Under the pieces are notes generated by a model. The model had not been told where the DNA came from. It worked only from the letters and a program-made list of their open reading frames with translations, and searched no databases. A program made the position numbers and the translations under genes. Of a stretch of 64,000 bases of DNA, positions 54,406 to 64,000 are shown piece by piece (the stretch's first letter is position 1; each line of letters begins with the position of its first letter). This DNA is from Candidatus Stramentimicrobium fermentans (GTDB lineage: Bacteria; Atribacterota; Phoenicimicrobiia; Phoenicimicrobiales; Stramentimicrobiaceae), in assembly GCA_012520575.1 (NCBI GenBank), contig JAAYOB010000023.1, forward strand, positions 1-64,000, written 5' to 3'.

Positions 54406-56154
54406 TTAAAAAGTATGGCCAATGCTGAAATACGCCTTACCCTCCTCATCACCTTCTCCAAAACCATAATCGATACTGATTGGTCCTAAGAAAGTATCAA
54501 AACGTATTCCCACTCCCTTACCGAATTTTAAATCACCGATAGTGATGGGTATACCGTGGTCCCAGGCATAACCAAGGTCCGCAAATAGTACAGCTTGCAG
54601 ATTGTCTGCCACGGGGAAACGATACTCCACATTAAAAACAAGAGACACATCCCCTACAAATTCCTTGTATTCATAGCCTCTAATGGTACCCAGTCCGCCA
54701 ATTTCGTATTTAGCGAAAGAAGGAAGTGAAGTATCTCCATAGCCGACCATCATTCTCATAGCAAGTACGCCCTCATTGATAGCGCTTGATATGGTAGTAT
54801 CTCTTTTGTAGCCTTCCCTAATGGGACCGGTAGAAAAGTAGGTGCGTAGATCGAGATCATATTTACGAAAATTATAATCTCCACCTAATACTCCGCCTGC
54901 ACTTAAAACTGAAACGGTACCAAACCATCCTTCTGTAGGGTTAAACCGGTCATCACGAGTATCATAGATCAAGAATGGTTTTAAGCTATTGGTTAGCCCT
55001 GCCTGGAGGTTATCAGGCAGTTTTCCGGATATTAATTCATAAGAAGCCTCTTCGCTCTTCAGTTCTATACCTACTTTAAAATGTTCCTTAAATTCTTGTC
55101 CGAAGGTAAGTTTGCCGCCCATTCTTTCCATCTCATATTTTGAATCAATGCCGTCGATTTGTTTATTTACTTCCAGGAAAGTGTCGTAAACATCTAAACC
55201 GAAGAAAGTAGGAGAAGAGGCATTTCCCAGCCATGGATCATAAAAGGACAGGCTATAGGTGGTTCTTCCGCCCACTTCCAGCTTTGCTTCAATGCTCTGC
55301 CCCTGTCCAAAGAGATTTGCCTCTTTAACACTGGCATAGGCAAATAACCCTTCGCCGGTACTATAGCCGCCACCGCCGCCCAGCAGACCGGTGCTTTTTT
55401 CCCTCACTTCAATGACCAATACAATCATATTCTCGGCACTGCCCGGCTCTAATTTCATAGACACGTCATCAAAAAAACCGAGATTATAAACATCTTGCAG
55501 AGATTTCCGTACCTCATTAAAATCAAACAGCTGACCCGGCTCAACTTTAACGTGTCTCCTGATTACCCGATCTACTGTTTTTTCGTTTCCGGTAATCTTT
55601 ATTTCTTCAATTTTTCCTTCTACAATTTTAATGAGTAGTACCCCGGTGTCCTGATTATAATCAATATCCTCTAATTGAGCTAAAATAAGTCCTTTTTCTC
55701 TGTAGAGTTGAGAAATTCTATCCAGATCATTCTGTAATATCATCTGTGAAAATACTTGTCCTTTGTCTAAAACCATAGCATTTTTAATTTCTTGTGCTTC
55801 TAAAACAGTACTGCCTTCGATAACAATATCTTTCACTAAGGTATTTTCCTTGACCGAAAAAACAACTCTATAGCCATCTCTGAAGGGCTCTAATTTGACC
55901 TGTACATCTAAAAAATAACCCGAATCATAGATAGCCTTCATATCAGTTTGAATTTTATCTTTAGAAAAAGTATCGCCGATATTGGAAGAGATTAGGGAAA
56001 TAATAAATTTGGTATCGATATGTTCATTATCACGCACTACAATAGCCGTAATTTTACCATTATTTTGTGCGAGAACTACACTCCCAAACAGGAAAAGCAA
56101 TAAAAGAGATATGATTAAGAAAACCAAGCCTTTATTTATAGTTTTATGCCCCAA
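54406..56154 (-). CDS. bamA: BamA/TamA-family outer-membrane assembly factor
   Basis: 582 residues. Signal peptide (ending SVVLAQ), three POTRA domains (~30-105, 106-182, 183-258), then a 16-strand-type barrel with YDTRDDRFNPTEGW and the loop-6 motif GLGTIRGYEY, ending in an aromatic (IGHTF). Classic BamA has five POTRAs and ~800 residues; the short form is like other diderm Terrabacteria-type BamA or TamA. It is followed by skp, supporting a Bam role. Confidence 0.85.
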   Translation of the reverse strand: MGHKTINKGLVFLIISLLLLFLFGSVVLAQNNGKITAIVVRDNEHIDTKFIISLISSNIGDTFSKDKIQTDMKAIYDSGYFLDVQVKLEPFRDGYRVVFSVKENTLVKDIVIEGSTVLEAQEIKNAMVLDKGQVFSQMILQNDLDRISQLYREKGLILAQLEDIDYNQDTGVLLIKIVEGKIEEIKITGNEKTVDRVIRRHVKVEPGQLFDFNEVRKSLQDVYNLGFFDDVSMKLEPGSAENMIVLVIEVREKSTGLLGGGGGYSTGEGLFAYASVKEANLFGQGQSIEAKLEVGGRTTYSLSFYDPWLGNASSPTFFGLDVYDTFLEVNKQIDGIDSKYEMERMGGKLTFGQEFKEHFKVGIELKSEEASYELISGKLPDNLQAGLTNSLKPFLIYDTRDDRFNPTEGWFGTVSVLSAGGVLGGDYNFRKYDLDLRTYFSTGPIREGYKRDTTISSAINEGVLAMRMMVGYGDTSLPSFAKYEIGGLGTIRGYEYKEFVGDVSLVFNVEYRFPVADNLQAVLFADLGYAWDHGIPITIGDLKFGKGVGIRFDTFLGPISIDYGFGEGDEEGKAYFSIGHTF

Positions 56155-56512
56155 CTTTTCTTACCTCCTGGATATTTATTTCTCAATCTTGATTGCTCAG
56201 TCTTAGCTGATTAACTCTACAGAGAATTATTTTACTCTGTTCATTATATAACATATCTGACAATATCTAAACTAATTTCCAAAAAATATTTCGAAAATAA
56301 AGCTTATCGCTCTTTTAAATCAAATTATCGAAAGTATAAAATAAATGGTACTACAATTATCATTAATTATCTACAGCAAGAATTATCATAAACAGTGATA
56401 ACTGTAGTGATAGAAAATAAAAAATGATGGTTTCGAGACCCCCAGAACAATTAAATTTTTATTCTTGTCAACTGCTTTATCTAATCTGAATACACTTTTT
56501 ATTTCAGTTAAA

Positions 56513-59500
56513 TTAAAACTGTATATTCATTTTTCGGGCTAAATCATCCAGATAAGTATAGAGAATCGGTATAAAGACCAAGGTAAGAAAGGTGGAGGAG
56601 GTTAGCCCTCCTATAATAGTAACAGCCAACGGCGCTCTCATTTCAGCGCCTTCTCCTAAACCAATAGCCATAGGAACTAAAGCCAGTACGGTGGTAAGGG
56701 TGGTCATTAAAATTGGTCTCAAACGGGTCTCCCCTGCTTCAATCACTGCTTCATTGCGCCCCAAGCCGCTTTTCCGCAATTGATTAATATAATCAATCAA
56801 AACTATAGCATTGTTTACTACGACACCCGCCAGTATGATTAAGCCAATGAGAGAAAGTACATTTAAACTTATTCCGGATAGCATTAAAGCTATAATTACC
56901 CCGATAAAAGAAAAGGGAATAGAAAAAATAACCGCAAATGGGAAAAGCAATGATTCAAATTGTGCGGCTATAATCATATATACTAACAGTATAGATAGAA
57001 TCAAGGCAAAGAAAAGTTCTCGAAAAGACTTGTTCATCTCCTCTTGTTCACCGGCAAAGGCATAATGATAGCCTTCCGGCAAAACTAAAGAATTCAATTT
57101 TTGCCGGGCTTCTTGAATGACACTGCCCAAGAATCTGCCGCTAACATTACCGGTTACTTGAACCTGTCTCTGTTGGTTTTCCCGATTGATTCCCTGAGGA
57201 CCTATCCCTACCTCTACCCGGGCAATCTCTTTCAGGGGAACCTGTAAACCATAGTTAGAGCTAATCATCATATTTTCTAACTCCTGCAGTTCACCATACC
57301 CGCTCTTCTCGAGTTTTACGGTTATATTATAGCGCTCTCCACCTTCCTGGAAGTAGCCGGCTACTTTGCCCAAGAGGGCATCATGCACATTAGAGGCTAC
57401 CTGACCGGCGCTCAAACCATATAAATTCACTTTTTCCCGGTCAATGGCAATATGCAGTTCGGGCCGTACCTCTTCTACACTGCTCTGTAAATCATAAATT
57501 CCCTCCACCTCTGATAGAAGAGACATTATGGTATTGGCAATAAAATCTAATTCTCCCAGTGAATCACCACTGATATTAATGGTGAGAGCAGCGCCTGAGG
57601 TAAGAGAGAGATTCTGTTCGCTAAAACGAATCTGGGTATCGGGATATTCCCCTATCCTATCGCGCAGTTCGGCAATGATATCCGAACTATCCCTTTCTCT
57701 TTCACCTTTTTCTATCAGAGTAGCCATTATAGCTGCGTTATTACCGCCGGATCCCCCAATGTCCATACTGCTTCCACTGCCAACCGTGGTAAAAACATTT
57801 TCGATCTCAGGAACACTATGGACCACCTTTTCGATTTCCCGGGCAATTTCTCTGGTCACCTCAAAATTAGTACCCACCGGCAGTGAGATATTGATGCTGA
57901 AATTGCCCTGGTCTATCGCCGGAAAAAATTCAGCTCCCACTAAGGGTAAAAGAGTGAAGGACAGAACTAATATTGCTATAGCCATAAGGACCATGATACC
58001 CCTGTGTCTTAAAGCCCAATCGATAAGATAGCTATATTCCCGACGGACAGCATTAAAGAAACCTCTCTTATTTGCCTCCTTAGCAGTAAGAGATGAGGAC
58101 CGGTCAGCAGCATCACTTGAAGGAGATAATATTTTTCTGTTTCGGGAACGGGAAAAAAGCATGGGTACCAAGGTTAGCGCAACAAACAGAGACATTAAGA
58201 GAGAGAAAGCAATGGTCAGACCCATAGTCTTAAACAATTCACCGGCAATCCCAGAAACATAGACGACCGGAAGAAAAACAGCAATAGTGGTTAAGGTGGA
58301 AGCGGTAATGGCATCCGCTACCTCATTGGCGCCAAGCTCCGCCGCGAGGGCGGCATCTTTACCCAGTTCTCGATGACGAAACACATTTTCCAACACTACA
58401 ATGGAATTATCCACCAGTATCCCGATACCTAAGGCCAAACCTCCCAGAGTCATCATATTGAGAGTTAATTTAGCAAAATAGAGTAGAGTAAAGGTAGAAA
58501 TAACGGATATGGGAATAGAAAACCCGATAATAAGGGTACTTTTAATACTGTGAAGAAAGGCATACAAGACAAGCATGGTCAGTACTGCACCAATAAGCAG
58601 GGTATCGGAAACTTCTTTTATCGCCTTTTTAATAAAATCCGAGGAGTCAAAGACGGTAATGGCTTTAGTATCACCAGGCAGAATTCCCTTATTTTTAATG
58701 GTATTAAGCTCACTGTTCACCCGATTTGCTACAATAACGGTATTCGTTCCGGATTCCTTTTGTAAAGTTAAAGAGATACTGGGGTAACCGTTGATATAAG
58801 CTACCGTTTGCTGTTTTTTAAAGGTATCTGAAATCCGGGCAATCTCTTTCAGGGGTATTTGATTACCTTTTACCGTAGATATGATGACATTTTCAATATC
58901 GGCAATGCTCTCAAAACGTCCCAGGGTTCTGATTAAAAAATCAACATTCCCTTCCCTTAAGGTACCGGCCGGCAGGTTAATATTCTCACTCCTTAAAGCC
59001 ATTACCACCTGGTCCAGAGTCAGGCTGTTGGCTCTCAGTTTTTCATTATCAACCGATACCAGTATCTCTCGTTCCACTCCGCCGCTTACCGAGGCACTGG
59101 CAATACCCTCTATCCTTTCCAGACGTGGCTTGAGTAAAAGGCGGGCAAATCTATCCAGCTCATGCAGTGAATATTGCTCCGAATTGATACCTAAGACCAT
59201 GATGGGCATCATAGAAGGGTCAAACTTAATCACACTGGGGTCGCCGGCTCCTTCCGGCAGTATTCTTTTTACCTGGTCTATCTTTTCTCTGACCTCTAAG
59301 ATGGCAATATCCATATTGGTCCCCCATTGAAAAGATAAGAGCAGTACTGTGTTTCCTTCTTGGGAAATAGAATTGATGGTATCGACGCGATGGACAGTAC
59401 TTACCACTTCCTCCAGCGGAATGGTAATCAGCGCTTCCATCTCTTCCGGAGCAGCGCCGGGATAAGAGACCATTATGGCTGATACGGGGAAAGACATATC

Positions 59501-59614
59501 GGGCAGCAGATCCAGGCCCAAACCTTGATAAGAAACAAACCCTATTACTATCAGAGCGATAAAGAGCATAGAGATAGTGACAGGACGATTAATAGAAAAT
59601 TTAGGCAGGTTCAT
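56513..59614 (-). CDS. RND efflux transporter inner-membrane protein
   Basis: 1033 residues of the HAE-type resistance-nodulation-division family. Twelve membrane helices in two halves with large periplasmic loops. Proton-relay region seen as GIGILVDNSIVVLENVFRH. Loop starts QYSLHELDRFARLLLKPRLE and later DREKVNLYGLSAGQVASN. Forms a tripartite pump with the MFP (overlapping stop/start by four bases) and the TolC-like gene. Substrates are unknown; drugs, lipids or solvents are typical. Confidence 0.93.
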   Translation of the reverse strand: MNLPKFSINRPVTISMLFIALIVIGFVSYQGLGLDLLPDMSFPVSAIMVSYPGAAPEEMEALITIPLEEVVSTVHRVDTINSISQEGNTVLLLSFQWGTNMDIAILEVREKIDQVKRILPEGAGDPSVIKFDPSMMPIMVLGINSEQYSLHELDRFARLLLKPRLERIEGIASASVSGGVEREILVSVDNEKLRANSLTLDQVVMALRSENINLPAGTLREGNVDFLIRTLGRFESIADIENVIISTVKGNQIPLKEIARISDTFKKQQTVAYINGYPSISLTLQKESGTNTVIVANRVNSELNTIKNKGILPGDTKAITVFDSSDFIKKAIKEVSDTLLIGAVLTMLVLYAFLHSIKSTLIIGFSIPISVISTFTLLYFAKLTLNMMTLGGLALGIGILVDNSIVVLENVFRHRELGKDAALAAELGANEVADAITASTLTTIAVFLPVVYVSGIAGELFKTMGLTIAFSLLMSLFVALTLVPMLFSRSRNRKILSPSSDAADRSSSLTAKEANKRGFFNAVRREYSYLIDWALRHRGIMVLMAIAILVLSFTLLPLVGAEFFPAIDQGNFSINISLPVGTNFEVTREIAREIEKVVHSVPEIENVFTTVGSGSSMDIGGSGGNNAAIMATLIEKGERERDSSDIIAELRDRIGEYPDTQIRFSEQNLSLTSGAALTINISGDSLGELDFIANTIMSLLSEVEGIYDLQSSVEEVRPELHIAIDREKVNLYGLSAGQVASNVHDALLGKVAGYFQEGGERYNITVKLEKSGYGELQELENMMISSNYGLQVPLKEIARVEVGIGPQGINRENQQRQVQVTGNVSGRFLGSVIQEARQKLNSLVLPEGYHYAFAGEQEEMNKSFRELFFALILSILLVYMIIAAQFESLLFPFAVIFSIPFSFIGVIIALMLSGISLNVLSLIGLIILAGVVVNNAIVLIDYINQLRKSGLGRNEAVIEAGETRLRPILMTTLTTVLALVPMAIGLGEGAEMRAPLAVTIIGGLTSSTFLTLVFIPILYTYLDDLARKMNIQF

Positions 59615-60900
59615 TCCAGAACCTCCCTATTGGCAACTCTCACAAGGTCACCCTCTTCTAGAGAAATATTACCTAATATCACTATAATCTCATTACCGGT
59701 AATACCATTAACAACTTCTACCTGATTATCCTGAGTTATACCTGTGGTAATAGCCCTTCTTTTTACAGTTTTCTCATCATCTCCAAGTACAAAAACATAT
59801 AGTCCATCGGCTTTTCTGGTTAGAGCGGAGGAAGGGATGATTAAGGCATCGGGGTTATCTTCAATTATAATATTTGCTCGGGCAAAAACACCGGGAGGAA
59901 TATCTATATCTGCCTCTTTAACCCTTATTTTTATTTCCATGGTTTTGGTAACCGGGTCAACTACCACTCCTTTGCTGACTATTTCTCCAGAAAATTTTTT
60001 TTGAGGGTAGGCATCTATAAATATTTCGGCATCCTGCCCTAATTGAACTGCGCCAATATCTTTTTCTGATATACCTGTTTTGACCGATAATTCGCTGACA
60101 TCAATTATTGATAGTAACGGCATTGCCGATGAAGCTAATTCTCCGGTCTTTACTGAAACAGCAGTAACACTGCCGCTAATAGGAGCTTTTATAATAGTGC
60201 TGTTGAGCTGGGATTGGGCAAGCTCTAAAGCAGATTGCGCCTGTCTAACCTGCGCTTCCACAGCTTTAATATCTTGCGATGAGGCACCCTCAGTTATCAA
60301 TTTGTAACTTTCAGAGACACTCTGATACTGTGCTTTGGCAATTTCATACTGGTTTTTGGCTTGGTCGTGCTGCTGCTCCGAGATAGCACCTTCGGTGAAC
60401 AGCTTTTGCATTTTTTGATAATTTTCCTCTGCACTATCTAAACTTATCTTTGCTTGTCTTACGCCGGCTTCAGCCTGACTGACCTCTTGCGGGCGGGCAC
60501 CGGCCTTGATTCTTTCCAGAGAGGCATGGGCTGAATCTAAGTTGGCCTTTGCTTGAGCAACCTGAAGCCTGATTTGCTCATCATCCAGACGCATTAAAAT
60601 GGCACCTTTTTCTACCTGTTCGCCTTCCTGTACCGAAACTTCTTTTACCTGTCCCATTATCTTGGCAAATACGCGCACCATTTCTTTTGGTTCAACCACT
60701 CCGGATACCGTCAAAAACGATTTAATCTCGCCATGTTGAACTCTGGTAACCTGTATGGGAACCATTCTTTCCGATTGAACTGCAGGCTCAATAACTACCT
60801 CCTGCCTCTTCTGAGAGATGCGATTAGCGGCCTGCACAATCAATAATCCTATCACTGTAATTAAAACAACATAAAATACTTTACGTCCGGTAATTCTCAT
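59611..60900 (-). CDS. RND efflux periplasmic adaptor (MFP/HlyD family)
   Basis: 429 residues. N-terminal membrane helix (VFYVVLITVIGLLIVQA), then the lipoyl/biotinyl half motif (VFAKIMGQVKEVSVQEGEQV), a long hairpin coiled coil (~105-225), a second lipoyl half (LNSTIIKAPISGSVTAVSVK), and a beta-barrel and membrane-proximal domain. It joins the RND pump to the TolC-like channel. Overlaps the RND start by four bases; the tolC-like gene is 148 bases upstream. Confidence 0.92.
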   Translation of the reverse strand: MRITGRKVFYVVLITVIGLLIVQAANRISQKRQEVVIEPAVQSERMVPIQVTRVQHGEIKSFLTVSGVVEPKEMVRVFAKIMGQVKEVSVQEGEQVEKGAILMRLDDEQIRLQVAQAKANLDSAHASLERIKAGARPQEVSQAEAGVRQAKISLDSAEENYQKMQKLFTEGAISEQQHDQAKNQYEIAKAQYQSVSESYKLITEGASSQDIKAVEAQVRQAQSALELAQSQLNSTIIKAPISGSVTAVSVKTGELASSAMPLLSIIDVSELSVKTGISEKDIGAVQLGQDAEIFIDAYPQKKFSGEIVSKGVVVDPVTKTMEIKIRVKEADIDIPPGVFARANIIIEDNPDALIIPSSALTRKADGLYVFVLGDDEKTVKRRAITTGITQDNQVEVVNGITGNEIIVILGNISLEEGDLVRVANREVLE

Positions 60901-61015
60901 CTTTTACATTCCTCTCTAACATATCAAGGTAAGTTGTATTCATAGCCCACAAAATAGTTCTAAAATTGGCTAAATACTTACAATGTAATTAGTATAAAGT
61001 ACTTTTGTGGCTGAA

Positions 61016-61044
61016 AAAGTGCAACAAAAGAACCGTCCCTATGG
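61016..61044 (-). repeat. Dispersed repeat element, copy 2
   Basis: Minus strand GCCATAGGGACGGTTCTTTT then GTTGCAC; see the matching copy at 40772-40800. It lies between the TolC-like stop and the MFP start. Confidence 0.55.
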
Positions 61045-61048
61045 CAAT

Positions 61049-62365
61049 TTAGAGTAAGCCCATGGCTTTGATAAGTGCCGCTCTATTGGTATTATAATCA
61101 TATAGGGCATTGAGATGGTTGGTCTCCGCTTCAATTAAGGCACTCTGGGCATCTATTACTTCGATATTAGTAGAGATCCCCTCATTATACTTTACCTGAG
61201 CAATGCGAAAACTCTCCTCAGAATCCCCGATTCCTTGTTCGGTAACTTTTACTAATTTCTCCGCCTCCACCATTTTCAGATAGAGGGAACGTACTTCAAA
61301 CTCTATCAGCTGCAGAGCTTGTTTTTCACTCTGCTCAACCTGGGCTAAACTTAACTCTGCCTGCTTTATTTTAGATTTATTCACTCCGCCATCAAAAATA
61401 GGTATTTCCCCCGCAATTGCTACTTTCCAACCTGCCAATCCTGAATCCATGTTCATCATTATTTGCGGCCCTTTATTGCTTTTCGCTATATTTAGCATAT
61501 TTTTCATGATTTTTTTCTGCTGGCTGACCTGCTCTAATTCAGGACGATATTGCCTGGCACTTTCCAGCGCTTCTTCCAGTGAAATATCACAGGGCTCATA
61601 GGCCAAATCATTTTCTAATTTAAGGGACGTTTCAAGGTCAATTCCCATGATGGAATTTAAATTGTATACCGTTAATAAATAACCATTCTCAGCCCTAATC
61701 AGGTTATGTTCCAAATTAGATAGCTGTGAGTTGATACGATTTAAATCTATAGGGGCAATCATGCCTTCCGTCAATAAAGAGCGTGAGCTCTCCAGATGTG
61801 CCTTAATCTGAGTTAGGGCTTGTGCACTGACCCTCTTCAGGCCTTCTGCCTGCAATACCCGGTAGTAGGCTTCGGTCACCTTATAGATGAGTTCCTGCCT
61901 GTCTCCCTCCAATTCATTCAAAGCGATGGACTGTTCCGCTTTAGCCAATTCAATCAGGTTTTTCAGTTTTCCACCGCTGTACAATATTTTAGAAATATTG
62001 AAGGAGATTAAGGGAACTCCGGTACCGGAAGAATAGAGGTAGCTGTAGTCTCCTGCGACTATCTTGTCCGGGTCCGGTGCATCACTGGTCCTAACGTAAC
62101 CGCCTTGAAATTTAGCATTTATTTTTTTTGCACCTTCCGCTTCCTGCACCTGCTCTTCTTTTATTTCCACTTTACTTTGAGCAATCTGGTAGCTCAAATT
62201 ATTTTGCAGGGCAAGCTCAATGCAATCTTCAATATTTAAACTCAAACTTTCGGCCGGATAAGCTGTACCAGACAAAAATAAAAGAAGAGATGCCACCAAC
62301 AGCAAGTAGAGGCAAAATCCCCTCAACATTACTCCTGCCCTTTCTAATACTCTTCTCGTTTTCAT
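61049..62365 (-). CDS. TolC-family outer-membrane efflux channel
   Basis: 438 residues from ATG 62365, behind GAGGAGGGGG. Signal with cleavage near GTAYPA. Two repeated halves of the OEP kind: LSLNIEDCIELALQNNLSYQ and, later, ISLEEALESARQYRPELEQV. Helical bundle segments with VTEAYYRVLQAEGLKRV and ALIKAMG at the end. It is the outer-membrane channel of the RND system. A frame to 62413 adds residues without a ribosome site. Confidence 0.9.
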   Translation of the reverse strand: MKTRRVLERAGVMLRGFCLYLLLVASLLLFLSGTAYPAESLSLNIEDCIELALQNNLSYQIAQSKVEIKEEQVQEAEGAKKINAKFQGGYVRTSDAPDPDKIVAGDYSYLYSSGTGVPLISFNISKILYSGGKLKNLIELAKAEQSIALNELEGDRQELIYKVTEAYYRVLQAEGLKRVSAQALTQIKAHLESSRSLLTEGMIAPIDLNRINSQLSNLEHNLIRAENGYLLTVYNLNSIMGIDLETSLKLENDLAYEPCDISLEEALESARQYRPELEQVSQQKKIMKNMLNIAKSNKGPQIMMNMDSGLAGWKVAIAGEIPIFDGGVNKSKIKQAELSLAQVEQSEKQALQLIEFEVRSLYLKMVEAEKLVKVTEQGIGDSEESFRIAQVKYNEGISTNIEVIDAQSALIEAETNHLNALYDYNTNRAALIKAMGLL

Positions 62366-62430
62366 AAATAACACCCCCTCCTCCCCATTTAGATAAAACA
62401 AGATTAATTTCATCTATTAAGCTAAATAAC

Positions 62431-62832
62431 TTATTCTTTATTCTGCCCGTCTCTTTCCAATTGCTTCATTTTTTGCCAGACTAAAAGTGCCTCCTCAGCA
62501 CTATTGACCCGGATATCGCCAAAAACATGGGGATGACGACGGATTAGCTTGCTTTTAGCTCCCATCAACACCTGCTGATAGTCAAATAACCCTGCCTCAC
62601 GGGCTATCTCGATTTCAATTAAGATATCCATAAGTAAATCTCCCAACTCCTCGCACAGATTCAGGTAATCACCCTTCTCTGCGGCCTCTTTTACCTCCTG
62701 TGCTTCTTCCGTAATATTGTGAGCCATAGATGACAAGGTCTGTTTTTGATCCCAGAGACAGCCCTGAGGTCCCCTCAATCGTGTCGCGATAGAGATTAAT
62801 TCTGAAAATAACTCCCGTTCTTTCCGATGCAT
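62431..62832 (-). CDS. mazG: Nucleoside triphosphate pyrophosphohydrolase MazG
   Basis: 133 residues from ATG 62832, behind AAGGAGA. The MazG core motifs are LRGPQGCLWDQKQTLSSMAH, EEAQEVKEAAEKGDYLNLCE (E-x2-E metal ligands), and ELGDLLMDILIEIEIA (E-x3-D). It cleaves (d)NTPs to monophosphates, a housekeeping cleanup role. One MazG domain only. It lies between mfd and the tolC-like gene. Confidence 0.92.
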   Translation of the reverse strand: MHRKERELFSELISIATRLRGPQGCLWDQKQTLSSMAHNITEEAQEVKEAAEKGDYLNLCEELGDLLMDILIEIEIAREAGLFDYQQVLMGAKSKLIRRHPHVFGDIRVNSAEEALLVWQKMKQLERDGQNKE

Positions 62833-63065
62833 GAAAAAATATTCTCCTTTTGACTGTACCGGCACAACATTTTTTTCTTTCAAATCATAATTGCTAAATT
62901 TTTAATTCCACATATTGTTTTATTATATTAACAAAATTGTTAAGAATCTATAAAGTAAATTCGAAGATTTAAAGTTTTTATAAATATTTTCTCTATTATG
63001 GTTAAGTCATTCTGATTATACCATTTATAGTAGATATTTCCGATATTCTATACTTATTCCTATTC

Positions 63066-64000
63066 CTATAGTATTTTTTCTAAAAAAGAAAGTCCTTGGG
63101 AAAGTGCACTATTTTCCGGAATTGACTGGCCGGTTCTTGGGGCAGTCAATATTAACTCCCCCTGACTCCCCTTTTGCCGGAAAAATGCATTCTTAACAGG
63201 GTTAATCGTTAAACTTTTTTGAATCTTATCAGACAGAGATGAACCGATGGGAAATTTAAGGGAAAGATGGCGCGTAGTTATCCTAATGTCCAAAACTTCC
63301 TGATTTTTTAATTTCAATTTCAAAGAGATGATCTGTAGTAAGGTTTCCAGTTCTTTCGGAAATGAACCATAGATATCTTGGAGCTCTGTCTTTATATCAT
63401 TGAGCTCTTCCTCGCTGTTTATCCGGCTGAGCTTCTGATAATAACTTATCCTAATCTCCGGACTGGAGATATAGTATTCAGGAATGAGGCTTTCGAGCTT
63501 TACGTCAATTTCCGGTCCGGTATCTTGCAATTCGTTACCGGCCGTTTCGGGGTGCAGAAGCCGGCTGACACTCTCCTCCAGCATCTGGCAATAATAATTG
63601 AAACCAACTTCAGTAACAAACCCATGTTGTTCTTTTCCCAGTAAATTACCGGCTCCTCTAATCTCTAAATCACGCATGGCCAGTCGGAATCCTGAGCCTA
63701 AATCGCTAAATTCCCGGATTGCTTCCAGCCGTTTTCGAGCATTATCCGTTAATATTTTTTTAGAAGGATAGAGCAGATAGGCATAGGCACGCCGGCTGCT
63801 TCTGCCCACACGTCCCCTAAGCTGATAGAGCTGGGATAGGCCAAAACGATGTGCCTGGTCAATAATGATGGTGTTCACATTGGATATATCCAATCCTATT
63901 TCAATAATGGTGGTGCAGACTAAAACATCACTCTCATGATTTATAAAACTAATCATGATCTTTTCCAACTGGTCCTCCACCATCTGACCATGGGCTGTGA
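63066..64000 (-). CDS. mfd: Transcription-repair coupling factor, C-terminal part (5' end beyond window)
   Basis: About 311 residues remain. Reading continues through the window edge as HGQMVEDQLEKIM, matching Mfd. The helicase motifs V and VI follow (GLDISNVNTIIIDQAHRFGL; QLRGRVGRSSRRAYAYLLYP), then DLGSGFRLAMRDLEIRGAGN and the C-terminal TRCF domain. Mfd removes stalled RNA polymerase and recruits UvrA. It ends 234 bases before mazG. Confidence 0.95.
   Translation of the reverse strand, partial: TAHGQMVEDQLEKIMISFINHESDVLVCTTIIEIGLDISNVNTIIIDQAHRFGLSQLYQLRGRVGRSSRRAYAYLLYPSKKILTDNARKRLEAIREFSDLGSGFRLAMRDLEIRGAGNLLGKEQHGFVTEVGFNYYCQMLEESVSRLLHPETAGNELQDTGPEIDVKLESLIPEYYISSPEIRISYYQKLSRINSEEELNDIKTELQDIYGSFPKELETLLQIISLKLKLKNQEVLDIRITTRHLSLKFPIGSSLSDKIQKSLTINPVKNAFFRQKGSQGELILTAPRTGQSIPENSALSQGLSFLEKIL

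Overview
The window looks like the chromosome of an uncultured, AT-rich, double-membraned bacterium. LptA, LptB, LptC, LptD, an LptF/G permease, a BamA-like protein, Skp/OmpH and TolC show an outer membrane with an LPS-type export path. The most prominent porin-like protein carries an N-terminal SLH domain, as in OmpM-type outer-membrane anchors of diderm 'Terrabacteria' lineages such as Atribacterota. The phylum is an inference from this gene mix; no rRNA or ribosomal protein is present to test it. No tRNA, rRNA, CRISPR array, intact transposase or phage gene was seen.

Layout. 1-2.8 kb: pgcA (partial) and a geranylgeranyl-reductase-family flavoprotein. 2.9-4.6 kb: a toxin-antitoxin graveyard with a lone MNT nucleotidyltransferase and an antitoxin followed by a frameshifted mazF, flanked by related AT-rich segments. 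4.6-26.1 kb: a surface glycan locus, all on the minus strand. It has a Pgl-type set for UDP-di-N-acetylbacillosamine and its transfer to a lipid carrier (pglF, pglE, pglD, pglC), a WbpA-like dehydrogenase, glycosyltransferases of GT4, GT2 and GT8 type, rmlACDB for dTDP-L-rhamnose, ugd plus UDP-xylose synthase, and a PglK-like ABC exporter. It also holds decayed genes: polymerase C-terminal remnants, a broken GT2 and a broken Wzz. 26.6-33.4 kb: secreted proteins and lipoproteins, with two thioredoxin-fold proteins, a lipoprotein with about thirty cysteines, and an O-antigen-ligase/TPR membrane protein.

33.7-39.4 kb: an ECF sigma factor, an anti-sigma factor fused to a glycogen-binding-like domain, TPR lipoproteins, and a second decayed toxin-antitoxin pair. 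39.6-45.7 kb: LPS transport genes (lptF/G and lptD on plus, lptC and lptA on minus). 46-48.2 kb: an exported caspase-like lipoprotein and a small lipoprotein. 48.3-62.9 kb: an outer-membrane biogenesis and efflux block, transcribed mazG, tolC-like, MFP, RND, bamA, ompH, lptB, DUF3084, SLH-porin. 63-64 kb: the C-terminal part of mfd.

How they work together: PgcA can supply glucose-1-phosphate for RmlA; Ugd feeds UDP-glucuronate to UDP-xylose synthase; the Pgl enzymes prime a lipid carrier; glycosyltransferases extend it; the ABC exporter would flip it; and the O-antigen-ligase-like protein is the only polymerase/ligase/transferase candidate in view. Lpt, Bam and SLH-porin genes build and anchor the membrane that receives these products.
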